A program made the position numbers and the translations under genes. From assembly GCA_964035575.1 (NCBI GenBank), contig OZ037900.1, positions 372,001 to 436,000 of the forward strand: a stretch of 64,000 bases of DNA, written 5' to 3'. Within the stretch, counting starts at the first letter, position 1. Each line of letters starts with the position of its first letter. Shown in pieces: positions 30,213-39,414 of this stretch. This DNA is from Rhynchopus sp. YZ270_cl-10 (taxonomy: Eukaryota; Euglenozoa; Diplonemea; Diplonemida; Diplonemidae). The notes beneath the pieces are model-generated. The model did no database searches. It was not told where the DNA came from and saw only the letters and a program-made list of their open reading frames with translations.

Positions 30213-30294
30213 CATACCCTAGAAGGTGAATACATATTCGGCCTTCATTCGGATCCGAATGTAGGGCGAATACGAAATTCGCTTTCTAGGTATG
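30213..30294. mobile_element. Foldback miniature element, copy 1
   Basis: Near-perfect palindrome of 82 bp centred on GGATCC, ends CATACC/GGTATG, flanked by ACTAGG on both sides (6-bp target duplication). A second copy lies at 43284-43364. Confidence 0.75.
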
Positions 30295-30440
30295 ACTAGG
30301 GGGGGGTTGCTGTGCAGAGGTGGAGATTGGGATTTTTTTTTTTTTTTTTGAAAATGTGTTTTTTGCTTGTTTTGAAGGTGCGGTTGTGCTCTGGGGGTTG
30401 GGAATAGAAAGACAGACACCCTGTAGAGGAAGAGAGGAAA

Positions 30441-30499
30441 CTGTTGTTGTTGATGCAGGCACCTCCGATCCGATGCCAGCCATCCGGACGAAAGCAACA
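30441..30499. repeat. GATGCAGGCACCTCCGA dispersed element
   Basis: Reads GATGCAGGCACCTCCGA...GATGCCAGCCATCCGGA...GAAAGCA. Related copies at 31440-31497, 53878-53938 and 58768-58826, same orientation. Confidence 0.65.
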
Positions 30500-31239
30500 C
30501 CATTCGGAGGAAAGGGTTGAGAGGTCATTTGAATAAATAGTTGCTCTTTTTTTTCACTATTCGGAGATGCCTCGCGTTGTTTTGTTGATAACTCTGTTGG
30601 AACATTGGTAGCAGTTTGACACGTTGTCAACAGAGGGAGAGAGAAACAAAGAGGGGGTATTATAGATGAGCGGCTGGAAAGCTGTTCGCATAGAGTTGTT
30701 ACATTCTTTTTTTGTAGTTTCGACAAAATCACCTCTCCGAGGACGGGTTCTGTACACAAAAAGTCGCCCGAAGGCTAATGAATTTCAAGGGTAAATATAC
30801 AAAGAAAACCTTTTGCTTTTTTTGAAAGCTTGGTTTGTATTAGTGTAGCCACCCTAGAGTGTGCTCCACTATACTTTTTTTTTTTTGAAATAAATGGGAG
30901 TGAAAACCCCTCAAATCTCCTGTGACGAGCCTCGGGTTTGGTTTACCCGGAATACCTGAGGAATCATTGTGGCCAATTTCTTTTTAAGTCTTCACAGGGT
31001 AAAGGGGGTGGTCAAACAGGGTGAAAAAAAAACCCCCCCCGACCAAATTTCTACAAAGTCTTTACAGTGTACTATGTAACAACGTCCTCAGTTCCGAAAG
31101 GGGGAGAGGTCACGCCAACGTGTAGAACGACAACGCACCGCGTGTGGAAACACACGGCCCATCATCGCAAAAAAAAAAAAAAAGGTAGACAGCAGCAAAA
31201 CAACAATCCTCATTAAAAAAAATAGGTAAAAAAAACACA

Positions 31240-31272
31240 CTGCAAAACGCCTCACCGTTCATCGAACGGGAT
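31240..31272 (-). other. CACCGTT hairpin element
   Basis: GCAAAACGCCTCACCGTTCA then TCGAACGG: stem CCGTT/AACGG. About 390 bp downstream of the stop at 31665. See 54093-54133 for the family. Confidence 0.5.
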
Positions 31273-31439
31273 AATATAGTGTGGCAGAGCAAGCTCTTGC
31301 CTGACTGTTGGTCGCTATTTCATATCTCCGAGTACAAACACTCTTCATGTGGAAGGCCACTGGCCCGGCATTAATATACCCTAGCCAGGGTTTTAACTTT
31401 GCATTTAGTAGGGGCAGGAGGACTAAAAAGTGAAGTTAT

Positions 31440-31497
31440 TAATGCAGGCACCTCCGACTGACCCACGTACGATGCCAGCCATCCGGATGAAAGCACA
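31440..31497. repeat. GATGCAGGCACCTCCGA-type dispersed element, copy 2
   Basis: About 170 bp downstream of the stop at 31665; starts AATGCAGGCACCTCCGACTG and ends CATCCGGATGAAAGCAC. Confidence 0.65.
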
Positions 31498-31664
31498 AAA
31501 ATAAAAATATTCTGCAGTCCTTGGTTTGACCGCATAGAAACAAAAGGGAGAGGTTGTCTGTGAAGCGCGGGGGGAAAAGAAAAAAAACCCGCACCCTCCA
31601 TTTAAATCCAATAGAATTGAACCCTTCCCTACCACCTTTTAAGTCCTCCCGTTTTTTGCTCACA

Positions 31665-33611
31665 TTAATGTGCACTTAGTGACCAGGTATTCGTGAGTGG
31701 GGTGCAGTCATGTACCCCATTTGTCATGCTTTCCCTGAAGGATGCTTCCCATCCGTTCACGACATTTGTTTTGGAGAGAGTATGGCCCCCTGGGCGGAGA
31801 CAGTGCGAACCGTGCGCGAGCATTGTACGGGACAGCATGGGGACTCCGGAGCTCATACTGGGGCCACAGAGGGTTTCGAGGAAGGTGTAGGTTTCACTGA
31901 GCACCTCTGCTTTGTCGCCTGCAGCTGTTGCTGCCTCCTTGAGACTGCCCCCACGGAGGATACGCGCCGCGGCAATGGAGAAGCACTCCCACTCCTTTGC
32001 CCCCTGGCCCAATGAGTAAATCCACTCTTGCCCTGTTTGGACAGGCACCACACGCCGTGCTCCGACCAGAAGCTCTGCCGCCCGCATGGTCCCTCCCACC
32101 TCTCCACCAATTTCCACTGCAACTGGGAGGAGGCGGATTTGGTGCTCCAATTCCCCTTCTCGCAAGGTCGCGTCTGAAACCAGGACTGCTGTGCCCAGAA
32201 CTGCGGAGGCTCGTTCGAGGGTCGCGACACCGCTCGCCAAGGCTCCGATGACCTGAAAGCGTTTCATAGTGGGGCACCCCATCTCGCCGCGAAATGCTCG
32301 TCCTGTTGCAATCCCGATGTTTACTATCTCTGAAATCTCATGAGGTAACGTCCAAAAAATCTCTTTGGAAACAGACAGCGCAGAGCAAGCATGTGTCGCG
32401 CATGTTCTTGAGGCGTTAAATGAGGCCAATATTTTGTCCCCAACAAAGGTGTCCACAACCCCTCGGTAGTCCGTCGCAGCGCCCACCGCGGCAGTGAGAA
32501 CCAAAGAAAACGATGTAGCTAGGTTCTCCGGGGATTCGGCGAGAAGTGCGCAGGAGCCCTTCAAATTGGCGGTGAGAAGTGTGAGGTTTATCCCAGCAAG
32601 GGTAAACCGCGTGGGCTTGGGCATAGGTGGGCCGAAGGTGCGCGACAGACAGCTCTGACTGAGTGTCAATGTCGTCGAAAAATCGCTGTCATTTGCAGAG
32701 CAGAACCTCGCTAGGTTGTTGTCCTCTTCCTTTTCTCCGGCTATGGCGCTTTCACCCCAGGGAAGGCAGGTGACAGGGAGGTACGGAATATAGCCCTGAA
32801 GATTCGACTCAAGGGTGCGAAGCGCGCGGGTCATTTCTGGGGGAAGCAGCGCTTCGCGCTCGCGGAGCAGCTCGGACACATTTCTCAGGTCGTACTCGGC
32901 GAGGTAGAGCGCGATCTGGGAGACAGTTTCAATGATATTGTCGGTCGTTCTCTGCTCCTTCCGGACCGCCCGAGCGAAGCCTTGGGTGGCAACAAAATCG
33001 ACAAAAAAAATCAAAGCGGACATCCCCCCGGTTCGCGTTGCTCCTACCATATCTTTCTTGCACGGCAGAGCCGAATAGTCACATTCATCAGGGGACAGCT
33101 TTCCGTATCGAAACTCATTGGTAGGGGTGCCTGGTAAATCATACATCCCAAAGCGGTACACATCCTCAGCAGTGGTGAGGAGAATCCATATTAGGACAAA
33201 CGCTAGCATGCATATGGTGATGTGGCTTTCCAAGCGAAGTATCATCGACATATCAATTAAAACAACAAAAGCAGGCCACACCACGAAGCCCGTAGACCGT
33301 GCCAGAATGTCTCCTGCAGTAAGCGCAATCGTTCCAGTAAGAAAACTAAACTTCAACAACAAACTCGGCACATCACGCGAACAAAGAACAAACCCAATCA
33401 GCGCAGCGCACACCAACGCCTGCACCACAAAAGGCATCAACACCAAGGGGAGGTGCTTGAACATATAGGCTGCCCCTACGCAGGCCAGACCAATCGCGAC
33501 ATTTATCCAAAAAATAAACTCACGTTGCCGCGCCTCGCGCCGCCCCAAGGAACCACGCAACGAAAACGCCCATGCCAGATGCCCCCGCAACCGCTGCAGT
33601 AATGTAGACAC
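31665..33611 (-). CDS. Membrane protein with degenerate class III cyclase domain
   Basis: Open for 648 codons; the 5' end is uncertain because the frame opens at a GTG and its first ATG is codon 50 (33464). Residues about 33-150 hold roughly five hydrophobic helices, with another near 195-210. Then a helical stretch (IIETVSQIALYLAEYDL...LPPEMTRALRTL) ending LQGYIPYLP, as seen before cyclase domains in several protists. The cyclase homology domain (about 335-490) keeps VVDTFVGDKILASFNA (385-400) and IGIATGRAFRGEMG, but the first metal-binding Asp is Asn (LTANLKG, 346-352) and the usual Asn-Arg pair is not evident. It is probably catalytically weak or dead, and may be regulatory. About 150 unrecognised residues follow. 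An overlapping frame upstream (33520-33732) also encodes a hydrophobic helix, so the true N-terminus may be spliced. Confidence 0.7.
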   Translation of the reverse strand: MSTLLQRLRGHLAWAFSLRGSLGRREARQREFIFWINVAIGLACVGAAYMFKHLPLVLMPFVVQALVCAALIGFVLCSRDVPSLLLKFSFLTGTIALTAGDILARSTGFVVWPAFVVLIDMSMILRLESHITICMLAFVLIWILLTTAEDVYRFGMYDLPGTPTNEFRYGKLSPDECDYSALPCKKDMVGATRTGGMSALIFFVDFVATQGFARAVRKEQRTTDNIIETVSQIALYLAEYDLRNVSELLREREALLPPEMTRALRTLESNLQGYIPYLPVTCLPWGESAIAGEKEEDNNLARFCSANDSDFSTTLTLSQSCLSRTFGPPMPKPTRFTLAGINLTLLTANLKGSCALLAESPENLATSFSLVLTAAVGAATDYRGVVDTFVGDKILASFNASRTCATHACSALSVSKEIFWTLPHEISEIVNIGIATGRAFRGEMGCPTMKRFQVIGALASGVATLERASAVLGTAVLVSDATLREGELEHQIRLLPVAVEIGGEVGGTMRAAELLVGARRVVPVQTGQEWIYSLGQGAKEWECFSIAAARILRGGSLKEAATAAGDKAEVLSETYTFLETLCGPSMSSGVPMLSRTMLAHGSHCLRPGGHTLSKTNVVNGWEASFRESMTNGVHDCTPLTNTWSLSAH

Positions 33612-34558
33612 CGTGCAAATGGTTCACCCCACCCCCAGGAGGGGAAGGGCTATACTCCTTCCTATTAGGACCTGGTTGTTGAATTGTATGAGAGTGTTGT
33701 GTTGTATGGTGTAGAGTGCATGAAAAATACAAAACTTAACGTGGCCGACAACCCCAAAATAGCACAAAAATAGCACAAAATAGCACCTCCCTTCACCAAA
33801 AAAAATCCAGATGCCCAGAATGGTAGAAAATAGCACAACAATAACACCCCCCTTCAGCCACACTATTAACATATCATCACACGATACAAACCCATGGGAA
33901 GAGGTTGTGAAAAACGCACACACCATAAACAAATTTTTTTTTTGAAAACTTGGAAAAATCACGTGTCGCAACAGAATATATCCACGTCACGCCCACCCTC
34001 CGCCCAGCTTACTTCCATTTCGCGGTCTACGTTGAGATGTCCTACTCCCGCTACCGCTCGTCAGTCAACGAAACGGGTATAATTGGAACACAAGGGAGCA
34101 AATCCTTGTGCGAAGTAAGTGACTCGGTTTTTTTGTAACATCAACATAATCCTTAGCCACCCTCACCGAATATAACACCATTGGCAGGGTTTTGCACTGG
34201 CATACCCCCTATAGCACTACATAAAGAGTGGGTATGAAGGGGAAGGAGGGGGTGGAAAGGGCAAAAATGATGGGGTGGATGGGAGGGGTGCGTTTAAGTT
34301 ATCGTTCGTTTTGCGGTATTTTTTTTTTTGATGGCAACATTGATGGGGTATATCGTGGTGGTTTGTACCCGACTTCAGAGAGGCTAGGTGGGTACGAAAG
34401 CGAGAGAAACCACATCAGTATGTGTGTGAAGATGACAAAAAAGGCGGCACTCAAAAAGAAGAAAATTGTATGATGAAATTGCGCCTCTCGTGCACACACA
34501 CACACATTTTGGGGGCCATATTCTGCGCAAAGAATTACCCCTATTTAGTTATTAAAAC
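33612..34558. other. Spacer upstream of cyclase-like gene
   Basis: No gene supported. It contains short repeated words (ATAGCACAAAATAGCACC near 33760-33840), poly-T runs and a copy of the GGGGCCATATTCTGCGCAA repeat (34510-34557) that runs into the transposon-like element. Confidence 0.5.
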
Positions 34559-35861
34559 TATACATAGCGCTCTAATTAGAGTATTAGGGTATAATTAGAG
34601 TCTGGGATTTTGGGCCAAGTCAGTTAGAGTCCAGTTAGAGTATAATTAGAGTCGCTTTTCTTCAATTAGACTATAATTAGAGTGCAGTTAGAGCATAATT
34701 AGACTCTAACTACACTCTAATTATAGTCTAATTAGAGTAAAACAACAGGCTTCTTGTAGGTGCAAACGCCGTAAGGAACCGGTTCCCCTAAGGTTCCTCT
34801 GTAGGACCCAGGTGCCCAGATACCCACATAGCTGAAAATAAGACTTGGGGAACCGAGTTCTCAGCCGGACTGGGACACAAGGCGCTGTGGTCCGCCTGAA
34901 AGCGGGTCGGGGACCCGGTCGCGGGAGGGTGGGGGCCTAGTCCTACTCCTACTGTACCTAGTACCCAGTACCGGGACTCGGGACCCGGCTTATTCTCAGC
35001 TATGGGTACCCAGGTACTCAGACCCGCGCAGTGGCACATGCCCTCAAGTGTGAGTGCCCCATACATTAGGGAATGCGATGCAAAAACTCTATGTGCACCT
35101 TCGGTGCAACGCCGCAGACAGGCCAAGCAGCGTTGGACTCAGAGGAATGCCTGCTGTGCAGGTATCAATGAGAACCAACTCCCAGCAACAAGGGGCGCCT
35201 TTTGGCGGGCGTTATTGAAGGTGTTTGGGGTGCAAAGTTTTCTACAAATGTTGATGCGCGGGTACAGAAGTGGTGTCTTGTTCTTTCATCTCTAGGAATG
35301 TAAATGTCAATCGAATTTAACTACCACAAAGGGGTCGAAGGGGTAATCCCAGTATCAAAGGCTGTGTTGACGGGAAATCTATAGCGAGCATACGTTCATT
35401 TCAGCCGAAGAAATACTACTTATTCTAAAATATACCAAAGAGAATTCATAACAAAACAACACTGCCCCATACACACTAAATAGCCATGCTTCAAGTGCAT
35501 GCCCCTGGGCCAAAATTCCTGTGCTAAAAAGGCAACAAGACCATCCACAAGGAGTGTGAATTGTGCACTGGTTTTCTGGGGGAACAAACAATATTTTCTT
35601 GTGTCTGGTTCTCTGCAAGCAGAGAACAGGCTCTCTGGATTACAAAGTCGAATTTCTTGCACTAGCTATGCCCTCTGGGTTGATGGCTATAGCATTGATT
35701 GATGTGCCCCTCTTTATTGACCCTCTTATAGGACTCTAATTAGACTCTAATTAGAGTCCAGTTAGAGTATTAGAGTTCAGTTAGAGTTTTAAAGACTCTA
35801 ATTATACTCGAACTGCCGACTCTAATTATCTAGTTAGAGTCTAATTGGAGCGCTATGTATA
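34559..35861. mobile_element. 1.3-kb DNA transposon with AATTAGAGT-rich arms
   Basis: Ends TATACATAGCGCTC and its exact reverse complement, flanked on both sides by AAAC (34555-34558 and 35862-35865), a likely 4-bp target duplication. Just inside each end is a cluster of CTCTAATTAGAGT-type words in both directions (34570-34740 and 35730-35855). The middle (about 34745-35725) is unique sequence with no transposase or other recognisable gene. Non-autonomous; superfamily not determined. Confidence 0.75.
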
Positions 35862-35865
35862 AAAC

Positions 35866-36279
35866 CCATCCTTATATACTCAAAAAAGGGTCTGGAGCGA
35901 TCCAAAATCAGCAGGTCTGTGGTGCTCTGAACTATCCTAGGCAACGCACAGTACTCTGAATTCAACGAGGGTTCGGGTGGTATACATTCTATCATATCCG
36001 TGCAAAAAACAAAAAGAAGTGGTTGACTTGAAATACAAAGCCCTCTCGTGACAGTGTACCTTGGTGCATGACCGGCTGTACCGGGGTGAAAAAAAAATCG
36101 CACAGAGCAACGTTTGTCACAGAACCCGTAGGGAATGACCCCCTTCCCCCATGCTGCGAAAGTAAAGAAAAGTTGAAAAGTGCAAACGCCCCACCGTTCA
36201 TCGGCGGACCGCAGAGCACTGGGAGTAAACAACGAACCCCCTGGTCAGAGTGCAGAGAGGCAAAGAGAAGCAGAGAAAA
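35866..36279. other. 3' flank of the SUMO protease gene
   Basis: Holds a TTGACTTGAAATACAAAGCC element (36021-36082) and a CACCGTTCATCGGCGG hairpin (36178-36212), the latter about 70 bp downstream of the stop. No gene seen. Confidence 0.5.
36178..36212 (-). other. CACCGTT hairpin element
   Basis: GTGCAAACGCCCCACCGTTC then ATCGGCGGACCGC; member of the family at 54093-54133, downstream of the protease stop codon. Confidence 0.5.
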
Positions 36280-38152
36280 TCAGAGTGGAATGGGTATACG
36301 GCCTTCGAGAAGCTCTATGACCATGCGTTCGCGGAGGTACTGTGGAGGGTGGAGGGGTGTGGAGGGGGTGTGTTTGGTTGATAGGTGAAGAGGTGAAAAG
36401 CACGGAAATAAAGAGAAAAAAAATTTTTTTTGTAAGGTGGCCCCCTCGCTAATCGTAGAGAGAAGTTGATAAGTTGATGAAAAAAATGAGAAGAGAAATG
36501 CTAAAAGATGATCCTCGGAACACCTTTCCGAATTGATGGCCTCTGCACAGTGGGCAAGGGGACAACATGAGCAAAGTGAAAGAGAGCAATCGAACTGTCA
36601 CTTAGTGGTGAGACAGACGGACGCCGCCCACGAGCAAACGACAGTGACGTCGCTAAATCCAGGAGGAACGGGGTGAAATGTGAATTGCAATACATGGTTG
36701 TGTGCGGTATGTTCGCAAGAAGGGTGCGTGCGGGTTATACCTTTGTTTGTGCTTGAGTGACAGTCAGTGGACGCCCTGCGGCAATGCTGTTGGCAAACGC
36801 GCATGTGAAAACACCTGAGAGAGAGGGGGTGGAAAGTTGTGTGATTTAATAAAAATGGTTCATCTGGCACCTTCATTTGCCCCCTTCGTGAGCATACCAC
36901 AGTCGAAGCCGTTGTTCTGCCCTGGAATGTAGCGGTCTCCGTCGATGTACGTTGTCACCCTGAGAGTGGTGTTGTGTAATGCATAGCTGGATAGACATCG
37001 TTGTTAGCAAAAGAATGAGTTACGTGTGTGATTTTTTGTGAATAAGATTTTTTTTTTTTTTTTTGTGATTTTTTGTGAATAGTGTTGTTGGGAGCACCCG
37101 GATCTCCCCAGAGTATTGCTTTTTGCTTAAACGTAAAACGGGGCAATAGACGCATATACTTCCCCCCTTTTCGTTACTTATCCCCAGACAGCATAGTGCG
37201 TTTCAGAGCATCCTGTTCACATACCTGTCAACATCAAAACCATCCCCTGTCTTCCTCTGCTCCTTCTCCGCTTCCAGCCAACGCTTCAGCACCGACACCA
37301 CCGTCGACCCCGCGCCAGAGTTGAGTGAATCGAAGAACACAATTTTGTTTTCTCTGTAATTTTTGTGGTATTTTAGGAGACAGAAATGTTAAAAAATGAG
37401 GGGAAACCATACGTCATGAAAACCACACCAAGCGCCCAGTGGTTTGCGTGCCAATTGATGGGGATCAGGATCATGTCTTTGCTGAAGACATCTACCCGTC
37501 GTGTCCAACGCTCCACTGCACGGTAGTTGAAGCTGCGTCCGTCGTGTCCGGCAAGCTTTGTGAACCAATGCGAGCTGACTGCATGCACACCACCACCTCC
37601 TCCTCCTCCTCCTCCTCCTCCACCCCCACACAACGCGTCACAACGTGCTGTGATCATGTGGAAGTATGCGTTGACAACCTCATCGTTCAACCAGGAGCGC
37701 TGTGCGAGCGTGGCAATGTCCTTTCTGGTCAACGCAAAGTTGCCTACTGTGGCGACTGGGTCGGAGGCGAACCAGCCGGGGGGTTGGCTGTGCTGCTCGC
37801 GCTCGCTTCTCCAGAGGGTGCCTATTCGCTTACGGTCAGAGCTGAAGACAGCTTGGGTGCGGACACGGACGGACAACGACTGAGTCTGCGCCATCTCCAA
37901 TCCAGTCTCATACGAGGTGCACCTCACCACCTCCGTCAACGCTGGCAGCCTTGCCTCGACCATAGGCGTTACAACGCGCTCCAACAGCACCCTCAACACC
38001 TCAGCGGCCGTCACACCATTTCCCCCAAGTGACGAAACCAGGGGTACCTCCTCGACAATCTCCTCCTCACTCCGAAAGCAAAACCCTGGAGGCAGAATGG
38101 ACGCAAAATCTTTTGGATTATCCTCGCAATTTCGGTGGGCTTGTCGCATCAT
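36280..38152 (-). CDS. Ulp1/SENP-type SUMO protease (C48), five exons
   Basis: 354 aa from exons 38152-37413, 37353-37225, 36959-36898, 36814-36741 and 36339-36280. Phases agree at every junction, and donors are GTATGG, GTATGT, GTATGC and GTATAA. The C-terminal half is a cysteine protease of family C48, which matures and removes SUMO-like modifiers. LTRKDIATLAQRSWLNDEVV (141-160) starts the domain. The catalytic set is complete: His238 in NWHANHWALGVV, Asp255 in IVFFDSLN, Gln304 and Cys310 in PGQNNGFDCG. The end (YLRERMVIELLEGRIPIPL) aligns with the last helix of SENP proteins. A 12-13-residue Gly run lies at 176-188. The N-terminal 140 residues are not recognised. No signal peptide; probably nuclear or cytosolic. 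Confidence 0.85.
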
Positions 38153-38484
38153 TGTTGTGTTTTGTTTTGTTTGTCTCTACAAGAATATCACAGATTCTGC
38201 ACTACAACGTCGTCCTGAAGGTGGTTGTAAGATAAGGATTTTTTTTTTTTCGACTTTTTGAAATACAAAAAGACCTGACAAATATATTTTGGTTGTGTTG
38301 ATCAAAAAAGAGCGCTGTTTTTTTTTGGTAAAAATTGAAAAACAAAAATCTAACGGGATGCCTTGGAGAAAAAGCATCGTTTTTTGGGGCTGGAGGGAGA
38401 GGATACAATGGAGAGAGAAGGGGGGATGTGGGGTGGGGGTGGGGTGAATAGGGAGACAAAGAAAAGAAAAAAAATTTATACTGA

Positions 38485-38521
38485 TGTCATCATGACCCTA
38501 TGCCTCTCTGTGCATAGCCAC
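38485..38521 (-). other. CTAAGC hairpin element, CTATGC variant
   Basis: CTATGC (38498-38503) pairs with GCATAG (38512-38517): compared with CTAAGC/GCTTAG elsewhere both arms changed at the matching base, keeping the pair. Followed by CCACC. Confidence 0.6.
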
Positions 38522-39037
38522 CTTTGAGAGAAAATACCCCCCCTCCCCGAGATGGGCTTGTCCTCTGATTAATCCTGCGTGTTGGAAAAGCAGTTCTAAG
38601 AGTTTATTGGTATGAGAGGGATTGACCTTAGGATCGTTAAGGTGGTAGAGTTGTGTCTGTACCGACTGAGGTGCATCGACCGACACTGCGTGTGTAACAC
38701 CCAGTGTTTTGGGGCCATATTCTGCGCAAGAATTACCCCTATTAGTTAACGCACAGTGTGTGTGTGTGTATGGAATGCACACACAGTGCCGGTTGTGCAT
38801 AATATACCAAGGCGTTCTTACACCTACGTGGTCTTTCAGTGCAGACACATCCCTGAAAAAAAAAAGTTGACTTGAAATACAAAGCCCTCTCGTGAACAGT
38901 GTACCTACCTGAAACAAAATGTGAAGGGCCGCACCCCTTTTCTAATAGCAGGTTATTAACAATAAAGAAACGTTGAAAGATGAAATATGCCGTACTACTA
39001 CTTGCATACACATTTTTAAAAAAGAAACGAAAAAGTT

Positions 39038-39077
39038 TATAAGATGACCCCTAAGCCCTTCTCTGTGCTTAGGTCAC
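39038..39077 (-). other. CTAAGC hairpin element
   Basis: ATAAGATGACC then CCTAAGC/GCTTAGG (arms near 39050-39056 and 39067-39073), then TCACC. Confidence 0.6.
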
Positions 39078-39274
39078 CCTTAGAGAGGAATATAATTGGC
39101 TGTGCCTATTTCACAATCTCTCAATATCAACACTAAGAAACTACTACAAAAAAACCCCCCCCTCCCCGGAAATACAAAAAAAAAATAATTTACAAAAAGA
39201 CAACTCCCTTTTTTTTCGACATCAAAAAATATACACATTTATACTCTACCCACCAATCAAAAAGAAAAGCTTAA

Positions 39275-39310
39275 TAAGATGACCCGAAGCCTCTCTGCTG
39301 CTTAGTCACC
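39275..39310 (-). other. CTAAGC hairpin element
   Basis: ATAAGATGACCCGAAGC then CTCTCTGCT and GCTTAGTCACC; one arm has a mismatch. About 105 bp downstream of the stop at 39415. Confidence 0.5.
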
Positions 39311-39414
39311 TTATCATATTCGTTATCGCGGAGCAAAAAAAAAAAAAAAAAACAGCAAATCTAGCAAAACACTAGAAATTCTCTCTCTATCTCTCCCCAT
39401 TTTTTCTTCCCCCC

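Larger units (their letters stand above)
29687..31664. other. Spacer upstream of Pro-rich gene
   Basis: No gene supported. Contains a dispersed repeat ending GCGCAGAATATGGCCCC (29826-29861), a C run near 30020-30035, a foldback element (30213-30294), two copies of the GATGCAGGCACCTCCGA element (30441-30499, 31440-31497) and a CACCGTTCATCGAACGG hairpin (about 31240-31272). Confidence 0.55.
38153..39414. other. Spacer with three CTAAGC-type hairpins
   Basis: No gene supported. Holds hairpins at 38485-38521, 39038-39077 and 39275-39310, a GGGGCCATATTCTGCGCAAG repeat (38710-38748) and a TTGACTTGAAATACAAAGCC element (38866-38910). The sense-strand region before the next stop (39415) is A/T-rich. 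Confidence 0.55.

Noticed and set aside
36501-36542. Alternative last exon for the SUMO protease (RPSIRKGVPRIIF)
   Set aside because: Phase fits, but the exon at 36280-36339 has a far better pyrimidine tract and encodes the expected C-terminal helix YLRERMVIELL.
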